This document shows, in pieces, positions 1 through 8,004 of a stretch of DNA of 24,015 nt (within the stretch, counting starts at the first letter, position 1; each line of letters begins with the position of its first letter). Source of the stretch: an uncultured Opitutales bacterium. GTDB lineage: Bacteria > Verrucomicrobiota > Verrucomicrobiia > Opitutales > Intestinicryptomonadaceae. Below the pieces are notes generated by a model. It was not told where the DNA came from and made no database searches. It was given only the letters and a program-made list of their open reading frames with translations. Location: positions 1 to 24,015 of the forward strand of contig URJY01000031.1 of assembly GCA_900548275.1 (NCBI GenBank), written 5' to 3'. Both the position numbers and the translations under genes were made by a program.

Positions 1-17
1 GCCGCAGTATCACAACT

Positions 18-34
18 CCCGAACGAAGTTCGGG
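18..34. repeat. Short perfect inverted repeat downstream of the first GH97 gene
   Basis: Seven-base arms (CCCGAAC / GTTCGGG) are separated by a three-base loop. It lies just past the stop codon of the minus-strand GH97 gene, so it may form a hairpin in that gene's 3' untranslated RNA. No T tract follows it on either strand, so it is not a standard intrinsic terminator. It could protect the 3' end of the message or be an interspersed palindrome. Confidence 0.4.
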
Positions 35-55
35 CGTCAAGGGCTTCGCCTTTGC

Positions 56-2071
56 CTATTCGGTGAAGAAGCGGATTATGTCGTCGATAATGGGGATGCG
101 CTTGGGGGTGAGCTTCATCGCAAAACCGCCGCCCTTTGACATATCGATTTTCAAAACCGAATCGGAATCTACCTCCTTGATTTCGCGCTTGTAGTCGCGG
201 GCGAGATTGTCGGAGTTCTTGGAGTCGCGAATGATTTCAACCTTGTACTCGGAATCCTCGGGGAGGAACTTCGAGAGGTCGAGCGTTATCGAACGCGCAT
301 TCCAGTCGTTCATTCCGCCGACATACCAAACATCGCCCTTGCGGCGCGCAATCACGACATACTCGCCGATTTTGCCCTCGAGAGCCTTGGTGTCGTCCCA
401 CGAAGTCGGGGCATTGGCAATGAAGTGGAGAATGTCGGGATACTTTTTGTACTCGCTCGCCGAATCGCAAAGCATCTGGACGGGCGCATAATAGAGGACA
501 TACTGCGCAACCATCTGCGAACGCGTGCCCTTCATCTGGGGGAACTTGAACGACTTTGTGAAACCGTTCTGCGACACATTGCGAAGCGCCCCTGGGGTGT
601 AGTCCATCGGGCCCTGCAACATTCTGGTGAAGACCAAGTCGATGTTGTGCGAAGGCTCGAGACCGTCGGAGAACTTGTTGAACTCGCAACCGCGCACCGC
701 CTCGAAATTGACGACGTTCGGATACGTGCGCTGAATGCCCGCAGGCTTTGCGCAGCCGTGGAAGTCGACAACCATTTCGTGCCGAGCGGCAAGGCGCGCC
801 ATGCGTTCGTAGAAGCCCTGCGCCTGCTGGTCGTCGCGGTCGATGAAGTCGATTTTAACGCCGTCGGCACCCCACGATTTCATAAGCTCGAAAGCGCGTT
901 CGCCGTACTTGTCCATCGACTGCCCCAAACACCACAGGAGAACCTTTACATCCTTGGAATGGGCATACTCTATGAGCGCGGGAACGTCGACAAAAGTCTT
1001 GCCCGAAATCATGGCCTCGTCGATTTTGTCGTCCATCTGCCCGACATCGGCACCCGTGAGCCAACCCGCGTCGAAGAGAACATACGGAATGTTGTTTTCG
1101 GCGGCAAAGTCGATGTAGTAGCGGTACGTTTCGTTGTTCACGCCGCCCTTGAAGTCGACGCCCTCAAGCTGGCAGGCACTCCACCATTCCCAAGCGCACG
1201 TGCCGGTCTTCACCCACGAAGCGTCGCCGATGCGCGACGGCTCGGCAAGCTTGTAGACGGTGTCGTTGTCAGCCAAGTCGATGTCCTTGCGGGCAACGAT
1301 AAAACCGCGCCACGGGAACGCGCGCGAGCCTTTTGTCTTGGCGATGTAGTCGTGCGCCGTGTCGACCGTGCGCGTAAACTTGTTCCGCTGCTTGAAAGTT
1401 TTGGGGGCTTGCGAGAACCACGCCTTTACCTTGGAGTCGGGCGCGCAGAATCTGAGCGCGGGATAGTCGAACACGTCGGAATCGACAACCGCAACCGTGT
1501 AGCCGTTTTTGAGGGCGAGGAACGGCAGCGAATACGTGTGCGAGTTCTTCATTTCCGAGACCGTCTGGCGCAGGAAAAATCTTTCGAAGGAATCCTGCAC
1601 GCCGTTGACAGCGTGCCCGATTATCTTGTCGTTCGCGGCAAGGGGAAGGTCGAGCGTTTCGCCGTAGACAGTGATTTCGCCGCCGAAGTTCGACACAAAG
1701 CGGTACGCCACGGCTTCGTTGTAGGCGCGGACCACAAGCTTGAAATTCTGGAAGTCGACATCCAAGCGGTTGTAGTTGTCCCTGATTTCGGAGCGGATGC
1801 CGTAGACTGGCTCGATTTCCTCGTCGACGGAATCGGTCGTAGAGCCTTTCGCCTTAACGTTTGCGCCGAAGTCGCCCCTGTCGGTTTTCATACCGATTGC
1901 GAAAGGCTCGAAAACGGTCTTGCCGTCCGCCTTCAGCGAGAACGTAAGCTTTGCGCCGTCCTGAACGACCGCTTCAAGCTTTCCGTCGGGCGATTTCACC
2001 GAAAACGTCGCCGCAAATGCCTGCGCGAACAAGAGCGACGAACCCAATAAAAGTGCTATTTTGTTCTTCAT
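56..2071 (-). CDS. Exported GH97 family alpha-glycosidase (paralogue 1)
   Basis: This 671-residue protein matches the three-part GH97 layout: an N-terminal beta domain (about 22-270), a TIM-barrel catalytic domain (about 280-550) and a C-terminal beta domain (about 560-655). A Sec signal peptide is clear, with a hydrophobic run ending AQAFA at residue 20. Barrel landmarks are FDAGW (333-337), VKIDFIDRDDQ (405-415), DFHG (436-439) and NFEAVRG (455-461). By motif, Asp408 is where retaining GH97 enzymes carry their nucleophile; Glu457 and Glu463 are candidate acid/base or calcium ligands. Known members cleave alpha-glucosides or alpha-galactosides in the periplasm; the substrate here cannot be read from sequence. 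No Shine-Dalgarno site precedes the ATG, and a good promoter lies only a few bases upstream. It is closely related to the next gene and separated from it by a terminator. Confidence 0.92.
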   Translation of the reverse strand: MKNKIALLLGSSLLFAQAFAATFSVKSPDGKLEAVVQDGAKLTFSLKADGKTVFEPFAIGMKTDRGDFGANVKAKGSTTDSVDEEIEPVYGIRSEIRDNYNRLDVDFQNFKLVVRAYNEAVAYRFVSNFGGEITVYGETLDLPLAANDKIIGHAVNGVQDSFERFFLRQTVSEMKNSHTYSLPFLALKNGYTVAVVDSDVFDYPALRFCAPDSKVKAWFSQAPKTFKQRNKFTRTVDTAHDYIAKTKGSRAFPWRGFIVARKDIDLADNDTVYKLAEPSRIGDASWVKTGTCAWEWWSACQLEGVDFKGGVNNETYRYYIDFAAENNIPYVLFDAGWLTGADVGQMDDKIDEAMISGKTFVDVPALIEYAHSKDVKVLLWCLGQSMDKYGERAFELMKSWGADGVKIDFIDRDDQQAQGFYERMARLAARHEMVVDFHGCAKPAGIQRTYPNVVNFEAVRGCEFNKFSDGLEPSHNIDLVFTRMLQGPMDYTPGALRNVSQNGFTKSFKFPQMKGTRSQMVAQYVLYYAPVQMLCDSASEYKKYPDILHFIANAPTSWDDTKALEGKIGEYVVIARRKGDVWYVGGMNDWNARSITLDLSKFLPEDSEYKVEIIRDSKNSDNLARDYKREIKEVDSDSVLKIDMSKGGGFAMKLTPKRIPIIDDIIRFFTE

Positions 2072-2083
2072 AATATGGAGCGA

Positions 2084-2112
2084 AATTTAGCCTCTCTTTC
2101 GCGCAAGGTCAA
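2084..2112 (-). promoter_or_regulatory. Promoter of GH97 paralogue 1
   Basis: On the minus strand a -35 box TTGACC (2107-2112) and a -10 box TAAATT (2084-2089) are separated by exactly 17 bases. Transcription would start near 2077, only about six bases before the ATG at 2071. The message would therefore be nearly leaderless, which fits the absence of a ribosome binding site. Confidence 0.6.
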
Positions 2113-2145
2113 CAAATTTTAGGAGCGCGGCGGCGCGCACGGCAC

Positions 2146-2178
2146 AAAAAAAGCCCGCCCCGCAAACGCGGAACGGAC
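2146..2178 (-). terminator. Intrinsic terminator of GH97 paralogue 2
   Basis: On the minus strand a roughly ten-pair GC-rich stem, with one bulged base and some G-U pairs, closes on a GTTT loop. It is followed by eight T residues. It lies just after the stop codon of the upstream GH97 gene and separates the two paralogues into different transcripts. Confidence 0.75.
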
Positions 2179-2205
2179 TCGGGTAAAACGGTCTCGCCCG
2201 CCCCG

Positions 2206-4233
2206 TTAGAACAGGGACGAATCGGGCACGAGCTTTATGGCGAAACCGCCGCCGCTGCGCATTGTCATCCCGAACTTGTCGGACGATTTGAGCGTTGTCT
2301 CGGCGCGCTTGTAGTCGGTCGCCATCATATCGCTGTTGGGCGAATCGAAGAAAATTTCGGCTTTGTACGAGCCTTTCGGAACGATTTTCGAAAGGTCGAT
2401 TTCAACCTTTTTGCCGTTCCAGTCGCACATTCCGCCGATGTACCACGTGCCGCCGCTGCGACGCGCGACCACGACGTACTCGCCCATTTTGCCGCACACA
2501 ACCTTTGTGTCGTCCCAAACGGTGGGGCACTCGGCGAGGAACTTGAGAATGTCGGGATGCTGTTGGTACTGGCTGGGCATATCGCTTATCATCTGGAGCG
2601 GTGCGAAGAAGAGAATGTACTGGGCAAGCATATGCGCGCGCGTACCCTGAACCGCGGGCAGACTGCGCGAGCAATACCACATTCCCTTTGCGCAGTTGCG
2701 CATTCCGCCGGGGGTGTAGTCCATCGAGCCGAGAAGCATTCTTGTGAAGACCAAGTCGACATTGTGCGACGGCGTAATGGACGGAGCCCATTTGTTGACC
2801 TCGCCCCCGTACACCGCCTCGAAGTTGACGGCGTTCGGATAGGTGCGCTGAAAGCCTGCGGGCGCGGGACAACCGTGCCAGTCGATAACCATCTTGCGCT
2901 CGGCGGCAAGGCGGGTGATGTTTTCGATGTGGCGGATAAGCCACTGGTCGTCGCGGTCGTTGAAGTCGATTTTCAAGCCGTAGACGCCCCAACTTTTGTA
3001 GAGGTCGAGGGCGCGCTCGGGCTGGTCGAACGCCACCTTGCTGTAAATCCAGATGATTACCTTTACGCCCTTCGATTCGGCGTATTTGACGATTGCGGGA
3101 ATGTCGACCGCAGGCTTGCCGTCTACGAAGCGTTCGCTAACGTTGTAGTATTTCTTCATTTCGGGCGAGCGTCCGACGTGCCAACCCGCGTCGAGCGTGA
3201 TGAACGGGATGTTGTTTGCCGCCGCGAAATCGACGTAATAGCGGCACATCTGCTCGTTAAAGCCGAGCGGGATGTCGACGTTTTCCGTACGCCAGTCTAC
3301 CCACCAGTCCCATACGGACTGCCCCGCCTTTATCCACGAAGTGTCGGCGATTTTCGAAGGTTCGGCGAGCTTGAAAACGGTGTCGTTGTCGGCAAAATCG
3401 GCATCGCTGCGCCCGACGATGAAGCCGCGCCACGGGAACGCGCGCGAGCCGTCGGTTTTTGCGATGTAGTTTTCGGTTTCCTTTACGACATACATTCCGT
3501 CGTATTCCGAGCCGCCCACTCTGCCCTTGTATCCGAAGCCGAGCTTCTTGGGGCACTTTGTGAAATAGGCTTTGGGCGACTTCGCGTCCGCGGGGTACGA
3601 AATTCTCATACCCGCATAGTCGAACCACGCCGACTCGACAACCGCAACTTTCATCCCCGACTTTTCGAAGAAGAACGGCAGCGACGCGCTGTGCTGCTTT
3701 TTGAGGGCGTCCGCGTTCTGGCGGCGGAAAATGCGTTCGAACGAAGTTTTGTCACCCTGCACGACGTGCGCAACGGTCTTGTCGGAATCGGCAACGGACG
3801 AAAGCTCGAGCAGCTCGTTGTTGACAACCATCTGCCCGTCGAACTTCGAGACGAAGCGGTACGCGGCAGCCTCGTTGTAGACGCGCACGAGCAGGTTGAA
3901 TTTGCCGAAGTCGAGAGTCAGCTGCGTGTATTCGTCGGCGATGTTTTTGCGCGTGCCGAATTTGTTTTCTATTACCCCCTTGTGCGAAACTTTGCTCTTT
4001 GCCGCAAGCTCGGCGTTTCTGCCGAGAAAGCCCCTGTCGGTGTCCATGCCTATTGCGCACTTGTCGAGAAGCGTTTTGCCGTCGGCTTTGAGAGAGAACA
4101 CAAGCTGCGCCCCGTCTTCGACCGAAGCTTCAAGCTTTCCGTCGGGCGACTTCGCGGAATAGACCGCCGCAAACGCCGACGACGCCGCAAACGCGGCTCC
4201 CGTTATCATAGATAGAGATATAAATTTCTTCAT
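2206..4233 (-). CDS. Exported GH97 family alpha-glycosidase (paralogue 2)
   Basis: This is a second GH97 protein, 675 residues from the chosen start. An in-frame ATG 18 bases upstream exists, but the ATG at 4233 is preferred: AGAAAGAG sits five bases before it and it begins the signal peptide (MKK, hydrophobic run, ending ASSAFA). The landmarks of paralogue 1 recur: LDAGW, GLKIDFNDRDDQ with Asp423 as the candidate retaining nucleophile, DWHG and NFEAVYGGE. The linker after the first barrel strands is longer, with different aromatic residues (QSVWDWWVDW against CAWEWWSACQ in paralogue 1), which suggests a different substrate or linkage preference. It probably acts in the periplasm or on the cell surface. 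Terminators flank it on both sides, so it may be transcribed alone. Confidence 0.92.
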   Translation of the reverse strand: MKKFISLSMITGAAFAASSAFAAVYSAKSPDGKLEASVEDGAQLVFSLKADGKTLLDKCAIGMDTDRGFLGRNAELAAKSKVSHKGVIENKFGTRKNIADEYTQLTLDFGKFNLLVRVYNEAAAYRFVSKFDGQMVVNNELLELSSVADSDKTVAHVVQGDKTSFERIFRRQNADALKKQHSASLPFFFEKSGMKVAVVESAWFDYAGMRISYPADAKSPKAYFTKCPKKLGFGYKGRVGGSEYDGMYVVKETENYIAKTDGSRAFPWRGFIVGRSDADFADNDTVFKLAEPSKIADTSWIKAGQSVWDWWVDWRTENVDIPLGFNEQMCRYYVDFAAANNIPFITLDAGWHVGRSPEMKKYYNVSERFVDGKPAVDIPAIVKYAESKGVKVIIWIYSKVAFDQPERALDLYKSWGVYGLKIDFNDRDDQWLIRHIENITRLAAERKMVIDWHGCPAPAGFQRTYPNAVNFEAVYGGEVNKWAPSITPSHNVDLVFTRMLLGSMDYTPGGMRNCAKGMWYCSRSLPAVQGTRAHMLAQYILFFAPLQMISDMPSQYQQHPDILKFLAECPTVWDDTKVVCGKMGEYVVVARRSGGTWYIGGMCDWNGKKVEIDLSKIVPKGSYKAEIFFDSPNSDMMATDYKRAETTLKSSDKFGMTMRSGGGFAIKLVPDSSLF

Positions 4234-4288
4234 AAGCACTCTTTCTATCATCCCCGTTCAGCTCGGCAAACAAAATATCGAACAAAAT

Positions 4289-4300
4289 AACTGGACAGTT
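4289..4300. promoter_or_regulatory. 12-base palindrome upstream of GH97 paralogue 2
   Basis: AACTGGACAGTT is a palindrome with five-base arms around GA. It lies 56 bases before the ATG of the GH97 gene, in the only non-coding stretch that can hold that gene's promoter. It could be an operator for a dimeric regulator. No convincing -35/-10 pair was found beside it, and no regulator gene of a known sugar-responsive family is adjacent. Confidence 0.3.
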
Positions 4301-4337
4301 GAGCAACCCTTTCCCGCAAAAAGCCCGATTTCCGCAC

Positions 4338-4368
4338 AAAAAAAAGGCTTCCGAAACCGTCGGAAGCC
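4338..4368 (-). terminator. Intrinsic terminator after the HEAT/DUF1080 gene
   Basis: A perfect nine-pair stem (GGCTTCCGA with TCGGAAGCC) closes on a five-base loop and is followed by eight T residues on the minus strand. It starts about 20 bases after the stop codon of the HEAT/DUF1080 gene and ends the oxidoreductase-DUF1080 operon. Confidence 0.88.
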
Positions 4369-4390
4369 CTTTCGAAAAGCACTTGCGGGA

Positions 4391-6526
4391 CTATTTAAGT
4401 TCCCTGATTTTTATGTTCCGCCACAGAACTTTGCACTTCTTGCCGGTGTGAATCTGCAAGCCGAAGAAACCGCCCTTGTCGGCTTCCTTCCACTCGAGGT
4501 CGGAAACGGGAACGCCGTTTACCCACGTCTGCATTCTGCCGTCTTGGCACTTGATTGTCATTCTGTTCCATCCGAACAAATCGACCGCGTTGCGCGCCGT
4601 CTCGTGCTCCTTGCGCGAGAGCGAGTACATCCACGCCGTGCCTTCGTTGTAGATGCCGCCCGTCCAACGACGCTTGGGGTCGTTGTCCATTTCGGCTTGC
4701 GGGCCGACAATCTTGCCGTTTTCGTTGACCTGCCCGCGGAAGATTACGCCCGAGTTGCCCAAGTCGAGCCACTTGAACTCGCACGTAAATATGAAGTTCT
4801 TGTAGTCGGCGCGTTCCGAGACGAGGAAGGAATTCTGCTTCATCTTGGGGTCGGTTTCGCCGAGAATGCAGCCGTCCGCGACGGAATACTTGGCGTTGCC
4901 CGTCGAGGTTTTCCAGCCGTCGAGCGTCTTGCCGTCGAACATCGACACGAAGCCGTTTTTGAGGTCTGGCTCGCCCTCCTGCGCAATCTTCATAAACTTG
5001 TCTTCGACCGCGCGCGGACGGTATTCGCCCTGCCAGACCGCCTTGCGTTTCTGCGGTTTCACCCTGAGCTTGGAGGCGATGAATTTGTACGTCGGATCGT
5101 CGGGCGAAAGGTTGCCGTTGAGGATTTCGTAGGCTGCCTCGGCGACGAAGAGTTTGTCGCGGCACTTTGCGAGCTTCTTGACGATGATTTTCGTCATATC
5201 CTTGCGTAATTCCGCGTCCGCCGACTTGAGCTTCGCCGCGAATGCGGGCATTTCGCCGTAGGTTATGAGATTTTCGAGCATCTGCGAGATTTTCGGATTT
5301 TTATATCCGTCCGCAAAGTACATATTCTTGAGTTTTTCGCGCGCGTCGAGGTCGCCGCGCAGCACGAGGAACGAGAGCGCGTCGAGGTCGCCCTTGGCTT
5401 CCGCCTCCTTGAGGATTCGGACGGCGGCGAAGCTCGGATTTTCCTCGAACACGTTCCTTGCGTGCGACGAAATGATTCTGTCCTTGTCGCCTATGAGCGC
5501 GTAGATTTTACGCAGATTGGTTTCGTCGGTGCAGATGAAGCGCGCCGAGTACACGGCTTCGTCGCGCAGGTCGGAGTCGGGCGAATCGAGAAGCGGCGCG
5601 ACGGTCGGATAGAAGCGCGTGTCGCCCGAGAGCATAAACGAGGCAATCGCCGCAAGCTGCGCCTTTTTCGAGAGCTTCGGGAACGCCGCAACGAGCGCGT
5701 CGGAGTCTTCGAACTTGCGCGACTTGTAGATGAGCCTGCCCGCCCTGTTGACGTTCTTGCCGTCGGCGATGATTATCGAATCGAGATATTTCACGCGGTC
5801 TTTTCCCGCAAGTTCCGCGCGTGCTGCAATCGACATTCCGTAGTCTGCGGGAACGCTTTCGAGCGCGTCTTTGGCAAGCGACTTGTCGCCCTTTTTCGCC
5901 GCGCGGTATGCAATCATCGAGAGCGCGTCCAAGGCGGCGTCCCTGCGGGCGTCGTTCTTTGCGACGACCGACGAGAGCACTTCGACCGCATCGGAATCCT
6001 GAAATTTCACCAGTGCCGAAACCGCGAAAGCCGAAAGTTCGGCGTCCTGCGAATCGACGTATTTCTTTACCGCCTTGAAGCCGTCGGAAGACCCGCGGGC
6101 TGCGAGCGTCGAGAGAATCGACATCTTGCACTTCTTCGACACGCCGTCGAGAGCCGACACGAGCGCGTCGTCCGCGGATGACGAATCGAGCGTAATGAAC
6201 ACGTCGCAAACCCACGGCGCGCGGAACTCGTTTCCGAGGAATTTCGAGAGAACGCCGACCGACTTTTTAGAGGCGATGGGCTTGAGAATTTCGCAGGCGC
6301 GTTTGAATGCGCCGTCGTCGATTTTCCTTTCGGCGAGAACGTCCAAGATGTTGCGTTCAATCTGCGCCGACTTCGACTTGTTCAGCGATTCGCCGCGCAG
6401 TTCGTAGAACCACGAAAGGCTTTCGCCCGCCTTGTAGGCGGCCAAATCCGAATAGTTGTCGGCGTAGAGCGAGGCGCAGGATGCGGCGCAGAGAGCCGCC
6501 AGTGTGGAGAAAAACGTTTTTTTCAT
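4391..6526 (-). CDS. Exported HEAT-repeat protein fused to a DUF1080 (3-keto-glycoside hydrolase) domain
   Basis: The protein has 711 residues from the ATG. A hydrophobic signal (about 4-22) contains AASC, so either secretion or lipidation is possible. Residues about 60-480 are helical repeats of HEAT/armadillo type. The last 185 residues are a DUF1080 domain, with FVSMFDGKTLDGW, NSGVIFRG, TGGIY, WNRM and GLQIHTG in the family's order. DUF1080 (PF06439) proteins include hydrolases of 3-keto-disaccharides. The HEAT part may bind a partner or polysaccharide. The start is ambiguous: AAGAAAGGA lies six bases before an in-frame TTG at 6532 and twelve before the ATG at 6526. This site overlaps the stop codon of the oxidoreductase gene upstream, so the two are co-transcribed and probably translationally coupled. 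The oxidoreductase could make the 3-keto substrate. Confidence 0.85.
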   Translation of the reverse strand: MKKTFFSTLAALCAASCASLYADNYSDLAAYKAGESLSWFYELRGESLNKSKSAQIERNILDVLAERKIDDGAFKRACEILKPIASKKSVGVLSKFLGNEFRAPWVCDVFITLDSSSADDALVSALDGVSKKCKMSILSTLAARGSSDGFKAVKKYVDSQDAELSAFAVSALVKFQDSDAVEVLSSVVAKNDARRDAALDALSMIAYRAAKKGDKSLAKDALESVPADYGMSIAARAELAGKDRVKYLDSIIIADGKNVNRAGRLIYKSRKFEDSDALVAAFPKLSKKAQLAAIASFMLSGDTRFYPTVAPLLDSPDSDLRDEAVYSARFICTDETNLRKIYALIGDKDRIISSHARNVFEENPSFAAVRILKEAEAKGDLDALSFLVLRGDLDAREKLKNMYFADGYKNPKISQMLENLITYGEMPAFAAKLKSADAELRKDMTKIIVKKLAKCRDKLFVAEAAYEILNGNLSPDDPTYKFIASKLRVKPQKRKAVWQGEYRPRAVEDKFMKIAQEGEPDLKNGFVSMFDGKTLDGWKTSTGNAKYSVADGCILGETDPKMKQNSFLVSERADYKNFIFTCEFKWLDLGNSGVIFRGQVNENGKIVGPQAEMDNDPKRRWTGGIYNEGTAWMYSLSRKEHETARNAVDLFGWNRMTIKCQDGRMQTWVNGVPVSDLEWKEADKGGFFGLQIHTGKKCKVLWRNIKIRELK

Positions 6527-6545
6527 ATTCAAAAAAAATCCTTTC

Positions 6546-7862
6546 TTATGCTTTCAGTTCCCACGGTGCGGCGTAGGCGCGGTCGCACATTCTTGCGGCC
6601 TCTTCGTCGCCCACGATTTCCTCCTTGACGGGGTCCCACTTAATCGGACGGTTGAGCCTGTAGGCGATTTCCGCAAGCAGGCAGCCCGTGTTCGTGCGGT
6701 GCGCAATGTTGATGTCGGTTGCGGCTCTGCGGCGGTCGAGAATGCTGTCGACGAACGCCGTGAAGTGGTTGCCCGCGCGTACGGGGAAGAGCCTGTCTTC
6801 GGTCGGCAGAATGCGGGTTTCGGCGATTCCTATCGGATTCGACGAAATCATTCCGCGCGCGACGAACAGCGAGCCCTTTTCGCCGAAGAATTCCACGCCG
6901 TTTCTGTTCATATCCGACATTTCGATTTCGACGCCGTTGTCGTAGTAGAACGTTACGCCGAAGCGCATCGGCTGGTCGGAGAATCCGTCCTTGGGCCATT
7001 CCACAAAGCTCGGAACGATTTCCCTCGGGCCCGATTCGTCCACGCCCAACGCCCAGTGCGCGATGTCCAAGTGGTGCGCGCCCCAGTCGGCGATTTTGCC
7101 CGCGCTGTAGTTCATTATGCCGCGCCAGCGCGTGAACGTCTTGCGCGGGTTGTAATAGGAAGAGCGCGGAGCGGGGCCCTGCCACATTTCCCAGTCCATG
7201 CCCTGCGGCACGGGTTCGGGCGAGAGCGTTTCAGCCTTGAAGTTCGACGGAAGCCCGATGACTATCCTGTGGACTCTGCCGAGGTATCCGTTGCGGATGA
7301 TTTCCGCCGCCTTTACGAAATCGACAATCGAACGCTGCCACGAACCCGTCTGCCAGATGATGCCCGAAGCCTCCACGGCGTCGCGCAAAACCTTGCCCTC
7401 GCGGATTGTGCGGGTAAGGGGCTTTTCGCCGTAGACATCCTTGCCTGCGGCTACGCACGCCAAGCCGATAATCGCGTGCCAGTGGTCGGGTGTTGCCGAC
7501 ATAATGAAGTCGACATCCTTGCGCGCGAGAACTTCGCGGAAGTCGTTATAGCACGGAATGTCCATGCCGAAACGCTGGCGTGCGACCTGCAGGCCGCGCT
7601 GGTCGTTGTTGCCGTAGCCGTAGTATTGGCGACCCTCCGTTGCGTTTACGTCGCACAAGCCCACGAGCTGCAGACGCTTGTCGCTGAAGAAAACGTTCGT
7701 GTTGCCCATGCCCTGCGTGCCCAAGCCGATTGAGGCGAAGGTGATTCTCTCGCTCGGTGCGACCGCGCCGCCCTTGCCGAGTGCCGACGCGGGAATGATG
7801 GTCGGGAAGCCGATTGCAAGCCCCGCCCCCGCCAGTTTTTTGACAAATTCTCTCCTGTCCAT
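6546..7862 (-). CDS. Tat-exported Gfo/Idh/MocA family oxidoreductase
   Basis: This 438-residue protein starts with MDRREFVKK and a hydrophobic stretch ending PASALG, a twin-arginine export signal, so it would be folded with its cofactor before leaving the cytoplasm. The Rossmann part shows GLGTQG (46-51) and the family signatures SATPDHWH (122-129) and EKPLTR (146-151). The second domain contains DWGAHHLDIAHW (259-270), with the histidines that usually act in catalysis. Members oxidise or reduce sugar and inositol hydroxyls with a bound NAD(P). The start is supported by AAAAAGGA six bases upstream. Its place ahead of a DUF1080 protein suggests oxidation of a sugar C3 hydroxyl before cleavage. 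That pathway is inferred; the family is secure. Confidence 0.9.
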   Translation of the reverse strand: MDRREFVKKLAGAGLAIGFPTIIPASALGKGGAVAPSERITFASIGLGTQGMGNTNVFFSDKRLQLVGLCDVNATEGRQYYGYGNNDQRGLQVARQRFGMDIPCYNDFREVLARKDVDFIMSATPDHWHAIIGLACVAAGKDVYGEKPLTRTIREGKVLRDAVEASGIIWQTGSWQRSIVDFVKAAEIIRNGYLGRVHRIVIGLPSNFKAETLSPEPVPQGMDWEMWQGPAPRSSYYNPRKTFTRWRGIMNYSAGKIADWGAHHLDIAHWALGVDESGPREIVPSFVEWPKDGFSDQPMRFGVTFYYDNGVEIEMSDMNRNGVEFFGEKGSLFVARGMISSNPIGIAETRILPTEDRLFPVRAGNHFTAFVDSILDRRRAATDINIAHRTNTGCLLAEIAYRLNRPIKWDPVKEEIVGDEEAARMCDRAYAAPWELKA

Positions 7863-7913
7863 TTTAGTTCCTTTTTGATTGAATAAATATTGTTCTCAAA
7901 CGTGTGAGGAGCG

Positions 7914-7955
7914 AGCCTAAAGAACCTTTTTACCCTGTCAAGTTTTTTCGAAAAA
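7914..7955 (-). promoter_or_regulatory. Promoter and adjacent palindrome for the oxidoreductase-DUF1080 operon
   Basis: On the minus strand a consensus -35 TTGACA (7936-7941) is followed after 16 bases by TAGGCT (7914-7919), a weak -10. Right upstream of the -35 box is the perfect palindrome TTTTTCGAAAAA (7944-7955), a plausible activator or repressor site. About 50 bases of leader separate the start of transcription from the ATG at 7862. Confidence 0.5.
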
Positions 7956-8004
7956 CGCCTTTTTGGTTGCGGTTGCGCCGCACTTCTGATTGCCTCGGCG
8001 GTGT

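Noticed and set aside
18..34. Hairpin after GH97 paralogue 1 as an intrinsic terminator
   Set aside because: No T tract follows on the minus strand within the window, so it was listed only as an inverted repeat.
425..2050. 541-codon plus-strand frame opposite GH97 paralogue 1, with similar long frames opposite paralogue 2 and the GH50-like gene
   Set aside because: All lie wholly inside well-supported genes on the other strand and have no recognisable product or start signals.
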